DNA of 11,923 bases from Patescibacteria group bacterium UBA1449 (GTDB lineage Bacteria > Patescibacteriota > Microgenomatia > UBA1400 > UBA1449), in NCBI GenBank assembly GCA_002335355.1, contig DCTD01000055.1, positions 13,109-25,031 of the forward strand, in the 5' to 3' direction. Position numbers and translations under genes: made by a program. Position 1 is the stretch's first letter. Each line of letters starts with the position of its first letter. The notes beneath the pieces are model-generated. The model was not told the origin of the DNA and made no database searches. It saw nothing but the letters and a program-made list of their open reading frames with translations. Below, piece after piece: positions 1 to 7,900 of this stretch.

Positions 1-125
1 TAGGAGATGACAGTGCTCAAGTAGCCTGGTTTGCCTGGGACAACTTACCCCTCAATATTGCCCAATTTCATGATGTAGTAAAGGTACTTGCAAAAAGACA
101 GAAAGAGGTTATAAACCACAAGTAG
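1..125 (+). CDS. Nudix hydrolase, C-terminal fragment (5' end outside window)
   Basis: An open frame enters from the left edge (first full codon at position 3) and ends at TAG 123-125, giving 40 residues. It contains DDSAQVAWFAWDNLP followed by LNIAQFHDVV. This matches the closing part of many ADP-ribose/dNTP-type Nudix hydrolases, where an acidic D-[DS]-x-AE-x-x-WF stretch leads to a D-x-LP turn and a helix carrying a conserved H near 'FDH'. The Nudix box itself would lie upstream and cannot be seen, so substrate and catalytic competence are unknown. The stop lies 2 nt before the next start codon, suggesting co-transcription and coupled translation with the corrinoid adenosyltransferase. The family call rests only on this short tail. 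Confidence 0.62.
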   Translation, partial: GDDSAQVAWFAWDNLPLNIAQFHDVVKVLAKRQKEVINHK

Positions 126-127
126 GT

Positions 128-724
128 ATGAAACCCACAGGACTTATTTACATCTTTACAGGTGATGGCAAAGGTAAAACCAGCGCTGCACTAGGCGTGA
201 TGGTTCGGGCAGTTTGTGCTGGGCTTAAAGTTGGCTGGGTGGCTTGGTATAAAGAGGAACAGTGGCCAATCAATGAAAAAAGACTACCTCAACTATTACC
301 TATGGACTTCTTTTTGTTAGGGAAAGGATTCCATCTTAAAAAAGCCAAATACCAAACGGAAAATGCCATATTAAAGAAAAAAATAGCTTCATTAAAATCT
401 GGAGGAGTGGTTATTGATCATGCTCATGAAGACGAACACAAACAGGCTGCTGTGGCCGCTTTGCAAAAAGCAGCAGAATTACTAGATAGCCAAAACTACG
501 ATGTGGTCATTTGTGATGAAATAAACAACGCACTTGCAGATGGACTTCTAACCATTATGCAGGTAAAAGCCTTACTGGAAAAACGGGGTAAAACCCATCT
601 GATCCTGACAGGAAGAGATGTTCATGCGGAAATAGCTACAGAGGCAGACCTGGTAACAGAAATGCGGAAAATCAAACATCCCTATGACAGCGGAATTAAA
701 GCGGTAAAAGGCCTCGATTTTTGA
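128..724 (+). CDS. cobO: Cob(I)alamin adenosyltransferase, CobA/CobO/BtuR family
   Basis: The 198-aa product matches the usual length of the CobA/CobO/BtuR family (about 200 aa). These enzymes transfer the 5'-deoxyadenosyl group of ATP to reduced corrinoid, making adenosylcobalamin in the cytoplasm. Visible signatures are the P-loop GDGKGKT at residues 12-18 followed by SAALG, DEIN at 130-133 in place of the Walker B strand, TGR at 161-163, and the family ending with EMR-x-IKHPY and KGLDF (compare KGIEF/Y). The middle (about 66-108) is Lys-rich and diverges from the classical enzymes. The start is 2 nt after the preceding stop, with only a weak AGG upstream, so translation is probably coupled. 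It ends in tandem TGA-TAA stops. No corrinoid synthesis or uptake gene is visible, so a salvage role is inferred. A related nucleotide-binding role cannot be excluded. Confidence 0.9.
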   Translation: MKPTGLIYIFTGDGKGKTSAALGVMVRAVCAGLKVGWVAWYKEEQWPINEKRLPQLLPMDFFLLGKGFHLKKAKYQTENAILKKKIASLKSGGVVIDHAHEDEHKQAAVAALQKAAELLDSQNYDVVICDEINNALADGLLTIMQVKALLEKRGKTHLILTGRDVHAEIATEADLVTEMRKIKHPYDSGIKAVKGLDF

Positions 725-736
725 TAAAATAACTTC

Positions 737-1333
737 ATGACGCTGCCTAACCCCACTGCTACTCGTGTTCCTGATCCGTCTGTTCAGTCGGTTACTCAAC
801 AGTTAGAGGCTGAAATTGCCGAACTGCAAAAACAGAAAGACCAGCAGGAAGAACAAGAGCAGCAGGAGATAGCAGCTCAGTTCCAGAGCCAACAGCAAGA
901 ACAAGAATACTATGCTGATAATGACGTTTCAGGGGAGGTTGGGACAAGCATCATAGATTCGAGCAGTCAAGCGCATACTGCTGGCAGCCGGGATAAGGAA
1001 CGGCACGCACAGATGGGAGGAGCTCATAGTCCTGAACATGCTCCAATACGGGAAGTTAGTTCAGAATACGAACCGACTCAAGAATTGCAAACATGGGTAC
1101 AACCGGTACCTGATCCTCACGCCGTTACCTTACCACAACCAATTGAAGATGAGTACGGCGAGATCCTGCTGAAAGCAACGCACATTCCAAAGCCAACTAT
1201 TGTGCTACCACTAAATGAGCAGACAATGGACAAAGCCTTACACGCTAAAGTTATGGATTCAGTCCGCTGGTTAGCTGAGTGGTGTAAGCGTTCGATTCTG
1301 GTTGCACCTGGAAGAGTATTTTATAAAAAGTAA
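737..1333 (+). CDS. Gln/Glu-rich coiled-coil protein of unknown function upstream of the coupling ATPase
   Basis: I do not recognise this 198-aa protein. Residues about 17-60 are extremely rich in Gln and Glu and are predicted by eye to be a coiled coil. Residues about 60-130 are polar, Ser/His/Pro-containing and look disordered. The C-terminal 65 residues are more ordered in composition and end in a hydrophobic/basic segment with two Trp and one Cys (VRWLAEWCKR) and a basic tail. There is no signal peptide or membrane span. The start is 12 nt after the adenosyltransferase stop. No Shine-Dalgarno is present, but TAAAAT lies at 725-730, six bases before ATG, so a leaderless start is possible, though no good -35 is seen. 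Its position 33 nt before the VirD4-like gene suggests an accessory or substrate-presenting partner of that ATPase; this is inference from context only. Confidence 0.75.
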   Translation: MTLPNPTATRVPDPSVQSVTQQLEAEIAELQKQKDQQEEQEQQEIAAQFQSQQQEQEYYADNDVSGEVGTSIIDSSSQAHTAGSRDKERHAQMGGAHSPEHAPIREVSSEYEPTQELQTWVQPVPDPHAVTLPQPIEDEYGEILLKATHIPKPTIVLPLNEQTMDKALHAKVMDSVRWLAEWCKRSILVAPGRVFYKK

Positions 1334-1366
1334 AACACTTGAGTAGTTGTTTAAAGAAAAAACGAT

Positions 1367-3709
1367 ATGGATACAGCAACAAGTATGGCAACAGTTATTG
1401 ATCAAGCGTTTCAATGGTTAATGGCTTTGGTCAGTCTTATGGTTGGGTCAGCAGTTGCGTTTGTGGTTGGCTATTTTGGTCTTCTTTTGTATCGGTTCCG
1501 CAAACGCGAAGAAATCTCTTTAGACACGGTTTTACTTCAAGTAGCCTTGCCACGGGATAATGAGATAAAAATCGATGCAGCCGAACAACTCTTTGCCTCT
1601 TTGCATTCTCTTTATAAGGTTGGTATGCAATCCTTTTTCAATAGCCAACCCCATCTCTCATTTGAAATTGTGGGAAAAAAAGAAGATATCCGGTTTTACA
1701 TTGCCGTGCCGAGTGAGTATAAAGATATGATTGAAAAACAGATCTATGGCGCCTATCCGAATGCTGATGTGCGCGAGGTTGATGAATACAATATCTTTTC
1801 TGAAACAGGCAAGGTGGCTTTTGCCAGTTTACACCTGAAAAACAGCAGTTACTATCCGATTAAAGTCTACAAGGATCTTCCCACCGATCCGTTATCTTCA
1901 GTGACTTCAGCGTTAGCCAAGATGGGCGAGGGCGAGGGCTGTGCTATTCAGATCATTGTCTCTCCGACTGACCGTACCTGGAGTCATGCCGGTAGATCGT
2001 ATATTTCTAAAACTAAAAAGAGCGAGTCAGATCCGGAAAGAGCAAAATATAACATTGACCCCAAAACCTATGATTCTATCGAAAACAAATGTTCTAAAGT
2101 GGGTTTTAAAACGACCATTCGGGTTGTGGCCTCTTCAAATGACAGTACTCAGGCTAAGATGCATCTGGATAATATTGCTAGCACCTTTAAACAGTATACG
2201 TCTGACTTAAACTACTTTACCAAGCCCCGTTGGCAGTTGCTGAAAAACTTTTTTATGATTGACTTTATTTACCGCTACCAACCGATATTCGGTAACAGTA
2301 CCGTTTTATCAGCAGAAGAACTAGCTACTATTTTTCATTTTCCCAATAAAAGCGTGGAGACTCCGCATATCCACCGTTTATCAGCCAAACGGGCCCCGGC
2401 ACCAGCTGGGATTGCTACTACTGGTACCTACTTAGGTAAAAACGTCTTTCGTGGCCAAACCCGCCAGGTTTATATTTCAGATAAAGACCGGCAGCGGCAT
2501 ATGTATATTATTGGGAAAACCGGTACCGGAAAATCAGTGATGTTAACTGATCTTATCTTGCAAGACATTCGGGCTGGTCATGGTGTCTGTTTCATAGATC
2601 CTCATGACACGGTTGAACAGATATTAGAGTTTATTCCGCCAGAACGGGCTGAGGATGTCATTTACTTTAACCCTGCCGATACTGCCCGGCCGATGGGGCT
2701 TAATATCATGGAGGCAGCCACAGAAGAACAACAGCACTTTATTGCTTCAGCCATTATCGGCTTGATGTATAAACTCTTTGATCCCCATAAAACCGGTATT
2801 ATCGGACCGCGGTTTGAACATGCTGTAAGAAACGCCATGTTAACGGTGATGCAAGCGGGTACTGGAGCAACCTTTATTGAGGTGGTCAGAATCTTAACGG
2901 ATCCTAAATTTGTACAGGAAATGCTGCCCAGGGTCAAAGACCCGATGGTTCGTCGCTACTGGACCGATCAGATTGCCCAAACCTCAGACTTTCATAAATC
3001 AGAAGTACTAGACTATATTGCCTCGAAATTCGGCCGGTTTGTGACCGACAAGATGATGCGTAATATGATTGGACAAAGCCACTCAGCCTTTGATTTTAGG
3101 AAAGTCATGGATGAACGGAAAATCCTGCTCATTAACCTGGCTAAAGGCCGGATTGGGGAAGAAAACTCAAACTTCTTAGGGCTCATTCTGGTACCAAAAA
3201 TATTAATTGCGGCTATGAGCCGACAGGATGTACCTGAAGAGCAACGGCCTGATTTCTACCTTTACGTTGATGAGTTCCAGAACTTTGCCACGCCTGATTT
3301 TGCCCAAATTCTTTCAGAAGCGCGCAAATACCACTTAAATCTCTGTGTAGCCAACCAATTTATTGGGCAGATTGAAGACGAAGTTAAAAATGCTATCTTT
3401 GGAAATGTGGGTACCATTGCTTCTTTTAGAGTTGGAGTCACCGATGCCAACTACTTACAACATGAGTTCCAACCGACCTTTACTGAGACGGATTTAATTA
3501 ACGTGGAGCGGTACAACGTGTTTATGAAAACAATTGTCAATAATGAGCCCGTACCACCCTTTACGTTGGACTTATCAAAAGATATGACGGTCTATAACAA
3601 GCTTCGCAATCCAAAATTAGCTGAGATGGTTGTTCAGCTCTCAAGGCTTAAGTATGGAAAAGACCGGGAATTGATTGAAGCCGAAATTGCTCAAAGAGCA
3701 AGATTGTAA
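1367..3709 (+). CDS. VirD4/TraG/HerA-like type IV secretion coupling ATPase, membrane-anchored
   Basis: The 780-aa protein has the layout of a type IV coupling ATPase. A hydrophobic segment at about residues 14-43 is followed by the basic RFRKRE, so the body is cytoplasmic. A long N-terminal domain (about 50-330) precedes the motor. The motor has Walker A GKTGTGKS at 383-390, followed by a DPHD element and the FNPAD region, Walker B YLYVDEFQ at 632-638 (acidic pair D635, E636), and an arginine/Gln-rich sensor-like stretch with ANQF shortly after. These are hallmarks of the VirD4/TraG/TraD and HerA/FtsK-type hexameric DNA or protein pumps. The family is known to deliver DNA or effectors to a secretion channel. 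The partner here is probably the large M23 protein encoded on the other strand (inference). No Shine-Dalgarno precedes the start. HerA-type DNA processing is the main alternative, but the membrane anchor argues for transport. Confidence 0.9.
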   Translation: MDTATSMATVIDQAFQWLMALVSLMVGSAVAFVVGYFGLLLYRFRKREEISLDTVLLQVALPRDNEIKIDAAEQLFASLHSLYKVGMQSFFNSQPHLSFEIVGKKEDIRFYIAVPSEYKDMIEKQIYGAYPNADVREVDEYNIFSETGKVAFASLHLKNSSYYPIKVYKDLPTDPLSSVTSALAKMGEGEGCAIQIIVSPTDRTWSHAGRSYISKTKKSESDPERAKYNIDPKTYDSIENKCSKVGFKTTIRVVASSNDSTQAKMHLDNIASTFKQYTSDLNYFTKPRWQLLKNFFMIDFIYRYQPIFGNSTVLSAEELATIFHFPNKSVETPHIHRLSAKRAPAPAGIATTGTYLGKNVFRGQTRQVYISDKDRQRHMYIIGKTGTGKSVMLTDLILQDIRAGHGVCFIDPHDTVEQILEFIPPERAEDVIYFNPADTARPMGLNIMEAATEEQQHFIASAIIGLMYKLFDPHKTGIIGPRFEHAVRNAMLTVMQAGTGATFIEVVRILTDPKFVQEMLPRVKDPMVRRYWTDQIAQTSDFHKSEVLDYIASKFGRFVTDKMMRNMIGQSHSAFDFRKVMDERKILLINLAKGRIGEENSNFLGLILVPKILIAAMSRQDVPEEQRPDFYLYVDEFQNFATPDFAQILSEARKYHLNLCVANQFIGQIEDEVKNAIFGNVGTIASFRVGVTDANYLQHEFQPTFTETDLINVERYNVFMKTIVNNEPVPPFTLDLSKDMTVYNKLRNPKLAEMVVQLSRLKYGKDRELIEAEIAQRARL

Positions 3710-3750
3710 AGACTAAAGACTGAAAAAAGTAATAAAATCTTATTATCTCC

Positions 3751-3875
3751 TTTGTCATTCCGGTAAAGGCTTTAGCACTATTCTCAATTTATGAAATTGA
3801 GCATTTTGGATTCTAAATCATCTGCCATCAATGTTTGAAGCATAGCTTCTGTAGGCTTGAGTTTGGGATGACAAA
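3751..3875. repeat. Palindromic MITE-like intergenic element with terminal inverted repeats
   Basis: The ends are inverted copies, TTTGTCATTCC at 3751-3761 and GGGATGACAAA at 3865-3875, matching at 10 of 11 positions. Inside are two perfect hairpins: an 8-bp stem CTCAATTT/AAATTGAG with a 3-nt loop (3783-3801) and a 5-bp stem GAAGC/GCTTC with a 3-nt loop (3837-3849). The whole can fold as a closing stem with two arms. The TGTCATtCC/GGgATGACA end is typical of dispersed, probably non-autonomous repeats in many bacterial genomes, and a related GTCATCC palindrome occurs at 10146-10166. No coding frame is present. Whether it is mobile, a transcript-end structure or both cannot be decided from one copy. 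Confidence 0.6.
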
Positions 3876-3898
3876 TGTTGCCGATTTACTGGTATAAT
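3868..3898 (+). promoter_or_regulatory. Promoter of the tRNA gene (extended -10)
   Basis: A perfect -10 hexamer TATAAT (3893-3898) is preceded by TGG at 3890-3892, giving an extended -10. The best upstream hexamer is ATGACA at 3868-3873, five of six to TTGACA but with a 19-nt spacer. It lies inside the right end of the palindromic element. Predicted initiation at about 3905-3907 is a few bases before the tRNA 5' end at 3913. TTGCCG at 3878 is too close to serve as -35. Confidence 0.7.
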
Positions 3899-3912
3899 TC
3901 CCTTGTATTTAT

Positions 3913-3984
3913 GCGCGAATAGCTCAATGGTAGAGCCCCAAGCTTATACCTTGGTGGTTCCAGGTTCGAGTCCTGGTTCGCGCA
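3913..3984 (+). tRNA. trnI: tRNA-Ile with anticodon UAU (reads AUA)
   Basis: A complete 72-nt cloverleaf. The acceptor stem is GCGCGAA (3913-3919) paired perfectly with TTCGCGC (3977-3983), with discriminator A3984 and no encoded CCA. The D stem is GCTC/GAGC (3922-3925, 3933-3936) with loop AATGGTA. The anticodon stem is CCAAG (3938-3942) with CTTGG (3950-3954), and loop CTTATAC places U33 at 3944, anticodon UAU at 3945-3947 and A37 at 3948. The variable region is 5 nt. The T stem is CCAGG/CCTGG with loop TTCGAGT. A73 and U36-A37 (a t6A context) fit isoleucine identity. Most bacteria read AUA with a CAU-anticodon tRNA modified to lysidine by TilS, so a genomically encoded UAU is unusual. Its 3' end is 4 nt from the stop codon of a convergent gene. 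Confidence 0.93.
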
Positions 3985-3988
3985 CTCA

Positions 3989-4990
3989 CTATTTAAACAC
4001 TTCTTGAGGTAGAGCCGTAATTAAGACTTCAATATCTAAAGTTTCTCTTGTTGTAGTGACAGCAGTTCCAGTAAACCGATAGTGAGGTTGCAAAGTAGCA
4101 GTGTCGTAATCATATAGTAGTATTACTTCAGCAGTTGCCAGTGTTGCTGAAGAAATTGAGTTTGGTGTAATGCGGGTGTAGGCTTGTTGGGGGTTACTAA
4201 TTTTTGCGACAGTGCCAGCAGTGGTGTTAAGCGCTTCTAAGGCTACTTGAGGCTGAGTTAATTGGGCGTCTCCGACTTTGTTTACTTGGTCGGGAATGAG
4301 GGTGATGGTAGCTTTACGGATTGTGCCATCGGGGGTCATTAAAAACTGAATGGGTGAGTTTTGACGGTCTTTGGCAAGAACCGGTATCTCGTTGAGGGTA
4401 ACATCATAGCGAATATCGATGTATTCTGATTCACTTAAAGACGTTGTTGTGTAACCCTCTTGAGAACCAATTGATTGAATGGGTTGAAAAGAGGATAAGG
4501 TAAGTTCAAAAGTTGTATTAAGAAAAGGAATATTTTGCAAAAAGGATTCGGCAACAGCAATAAGCTGGTCTTGGCTAAGCCGGGTAGGTGTGATTTTCGT
4601 GGCATCGGTAAACTCGATTCTAAACGGTTGGGGAAAGATTGTGAGCGACTGGGGACTCTGTTTATAAAAATAGACTTTCCCCCGTATGTCTTCCAAGATT
4701 TCTCCAGAGGAAGTAAAACCGAACTCACGGGCAATCTCATCACCCCATTGCCCAGTGACAGTGGGAGTATTGGTCACAGTGTAAACAGGAGCTGTTTGCA
4801 ATACCTGGGATAAATCTCCTGAAAACGTGTACTGTAATTTTACTTGGGTAGCGACCGGTGGCAGTGAGGGTTGTGGTAAGGATTGAGATGGAATCGATTG
4901 ACGATTTTGCCGATAGACTACATAGAGGTTTAAAAACCCGACAACAATGATAAGAACTATCAAGATGATGAGCAGTATTTTTCTTGTCAT
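3989..4990 (-). CDS. Membrane-anchored extracytoplasmic protein of unknown function
   Basis: The 333-aa product starts MTRK, followed by one hydrophobic helix at about residues 5-25 and a basic YRQNRQ, then a Pro/Ser/Gln-rich linker (about 30-48) and a Thr/Ser/Gln-rich, beta-looking body with few charges and no Cys. This is the pattern of an uncleaved signal anchor with the body outside the cytoplasmic membrane. There is no lipobox. I do not recognise a family. Stretches such as SQDQLIAVAESFL followed by strands recall small alpha/beta repeats like those in PepSY- or YycH/I-type surface proteins, but this is only a visual impression. The start codon directly abuts the stop of the upstream M23 gene (TAAATG) and there is no Shine-Dalgarno, so translation almost certainly depends on ribosomes finishing that gene. 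It is therefore likely a partner of the M23 protein. It ends 4 nt from the convergent tRNA. Confidence 0.82.
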   Translation of the reverse strand: MTRKILLIILIVLIIVVGFLNLYVVYRQNRQSIPSQSLPQPSLPPVATQVKLQYTFSGDLSQVLQTAPVYTVTNTPTVTGQWGDEIAREFGFTSSGEILEDIRGKVYFYKQSPQSLTIFPQPFRIEFTDATKITPTRLSQDQLIAVAESFLQNIPFLNTTFELTLSSFQPIQSIGSQEGYTTTSLSESEYIDIRYDVTLNEIPVLAKDRQNSPIQFLMTPDGTIRKATITLIPDQVNKVGDAQLTQPQVALEALNTTAGTVAKISNPQQAYTRITPNSISSATLATAEVILLYDYDTATLQPHYRFTGTAVTTTRETLDIEVLITALPQEVFK

Positions 4991-7900
4991 TTACGGTTGA
5001 ACTGTTCTGGTAATAGTCACATTACAATCATCAGAACAGCCATTTCGAATTCTTTTTATAGCATCAGGATCAGTAAGACAACCAGCCAAGCGAATAGTAT
5101 CAACGATAGCAATATCAGTGCCTTTTAGCTCATAATGAAGATGGGTTCCAGTCGAGTTGCCGGTGTTATCCATTGTGCCGAGGACCTGGCCTTTGGTAAC
5201 GATATCTCCTGGTTTAACCCGGATTGTTTGCAGGTGTCCGTAGTATGTCTGAAAGGTTTTCTCGCCCTCCATTTTACCTCTAATAATGACTAAATTACCA
5301 TAGCCGCTACTTTCCCAGCCGGCAAACTCTACTCCACCTTGATGGGTAGCATAAATTGGGCTTCCGGGTAAGGCATCAATACTACCAATATCAATTGAGT
5401 TATAAATATCACCTCTGTGACTACCGACTCCCATACCTTGGGTAACCACACCGGTTGCTGGCCAACACTCAGGCATTCCGGGAATGAGCTGGGTTAGGTC
5501 GGTAAACTGTCGGTATTCTGATGAGGCTTTATCTATTGGGGGTAAGGCAAAGGCAGCCATGAGCATCTGCATGGAAAAATGCGTGGTTAAGGCTGTGGCG
5601 CCAATAGCAAGTATCGGAGCTGCGGTGACTGCCCAGGGAATTCCGGCACTACTAACGCTAATGATACTACTGGCAACGCTTGCACCTTGACCGGCAGCAC
5701 TGGAAATACCACTGAACCCTCCAAGTTTTGAAAGAGCGGCTCCGATCGGATTGCCCAAGGCCGAGTTAATTCCAACAAACACCATTCCCATACCTGGTCC
5801 GCCAATGGCAGTTCCGGCAGCAAAGGCAACTGCATTACCTGCCAAAGCTGAGAACGAGCCTAATAAACTGTTTAAAAGATAGGCAATCCCAGCTACTGCC
5901 AGTCCAGCTGCTCCTGCAAGAATCTTAGCCCCGTGGCGTTTGAGAAAACTATATGCCATGACGCCAGGTAATTTATTAAGAATGGGAATCTTTTCAAGCG
6001 TATCAAGGGCAGTTTTTGCCAGCATGGCTATTGATAAGGCTTGACCCAGGCCAGGGACAACATTAATACCCAAGGCAGCCCCAAGCTTGCCTATTCCTGT
6101 GGCAATGAATCCTTTCAAGCCTTTCATAACTCCCCACTGGGCAAGCTTATTACCGACATAGCCTTTAGCCTGTGACCAGGCTGTGGAAAGCAGACCACTA
6201 CCGTGTCCTAACCAGGAAACACCATTATCAGCAACAACATCAGCTTCAAAGCCAGTATGCTGGTAGGTATCAACAATGGCTTCAGTTTGAGCAGTAAAAT
6301 GGGTATCATCACCAAAAGGCAAAAAATGGAAGGGAGAAGTGATATCACTGTCAAACGGGCGGGTTTTACCAAACAAGCCGAAAAACTCTGTATCTTGGGA
6401 TATATCTTTAATGAGTCCAATCTGTTTACGGGCTTGTTGGAGTGAGTAGGCGTACGGATGATCCTCAAGAGCGGCATGAACACCATGGAGTTTCACAACA
6501 TCGTTATTGGCAATCCGGTTTAACACTGTTTCACCATGAAGGGCTAAAATAATATCCTGTCGGCTAACCACACCCTGTTGTGTGGTTTCCAGTTCCAGAT
6601 TGATACGTGTTTGCAGTTCATCAATAGTGTAGGTTCTGTCGTTAATGGTTACTCCTTGGATATCCGTCTCTCCACCAGGAACACGGATGCGCAACGGCCG
6701 GAACTCAACATAACGACGCAAGATTTCTTCGGCAGCATTGATACTGCGGATGGCTTGTTTTTCGTTTTTAAACTGTTGGGTAAACGTTGTTTCGAAATCA
6801 GGAGCAACTTCATTAACTGCTTGCCGGTATGCCAGTGACACAGCCATGCCTTTGGAAACAAGGCTGTCAAATTTCTGCACAGCCACCAGTGATTCCTGCC
6901 GGTTAAGTCCATGCTCAATCATCATGCCCCTAACTGAATCAAGGGTAGGCGCTGTATTGACATACGCCGGCATGACCTGGGCAGTAGCTTTGGCCAAGGT
7001 TTCAAGCGGTGTTTGTAAAAAGTCAGCGTTGACTGTACGGACTGTTTGGAGAATGACCTGTTCAACTGGTGCTGTTTTACTCGTTTCAAGATGTTCTTTA
7101 GCCAGTTGGTAGGCTTTAATTTCAGGCACATCTAGAGTTTTTTGGTAAAACTGGGCAATGTCTTTTTGAGTTGCTTGGGTCGGTAGTACGACAGCTAACT
7201 GAGCTAGTTGCTCTTGTTGCTGGGAAGTTGCCTTATTTAGGTTAGAACAATACGTGACTAAGCTGTAAGCGACGTCTCTAGTATTAAGAATACTACCGTT
7301 AGGATTAGTTACTAAGGCTTGGCTTATGCACTCGTGGATATCGGCCTGACTGAGTTGCTTTCCCGGTTTGGTTTTTTGGCCAATGGTAAGTGCCAGTTGC
7401 TCAGCTACTGCTTGACTGGCAGCTTCGATAGTTAACTCATTGCGCAGATCTTCGGTGTTAAACTCAGACTCAGTATCATAAATAACCTGCTGGATTTGTT
7501 CCTTAATCGGTTGGATTTTTTCTTGCTGATACTTGGCAATGAGTTCTAACTGTTGTTCAAGACTGATATTACCGGCATCAATAATATGGAGTCTATCGTT
7601 ACGACTTATAGTTTCAAGGCGTTTGGTTTCCAGGTAGTGCTCATACTCAGCTACTAACTCTTCCCGTTTGGTTGGTGTTAGACTTTGGGCTTGTTCACTG
7701 ACTTCAACTAAAGGAATACCGGTAAAGGCTTCAATAACAACCTTAAGCAGCTCCTGTTCGTTATCCAGGTTACATACAAGGTTTGGGTTTGAGGTAAACT
7801 TTTTGAGAATACTGTTGCTTTGAGCTTGGCTTTTAAGCCACCTAACTAATTGATGACGGGCATACCGGTTGCCATTGATTATAAAAATATCCTGTCGCTT

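Noticed and set aside
722..727. Possible reassignment of TGA, since only one gene ends in TGA and it is followed at once by TAA
   Set aside because: The 780- and 1021-aa genes contain no in-frame TGA and their motifs are intact, which would be improbable if TGA coded for Gly or Trp.
3730..3745. TAATAA/TTATTA hairpin after the VirD4-like gene as a terminator
   Set aside because: The 6-bp stem is entirely A-T and is not followed by a T-run, so it is too weak to call.
3878..3883. TTGCCG as the -35 of the tRNA promoter
   Set aside because: The spacer to TATAAT would be only 9 nt.
5389..5422. Apparent loss of the first zinc-ligand His of the M23 domain (Tyr at the HxxxD position)
   Set aside because: H880 lies nine residues before D889, the spacing seen in the M23 subgroup with an 'SH...YAxDF' motif, so the ligand is probably present.
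6738..7112. 124-codon open frame on the + strand
   Set aside because: It lies wholly inside the M23 gene in antisense, lacks a ribosome-binding site or promoter, and its product has no recognisable motif.
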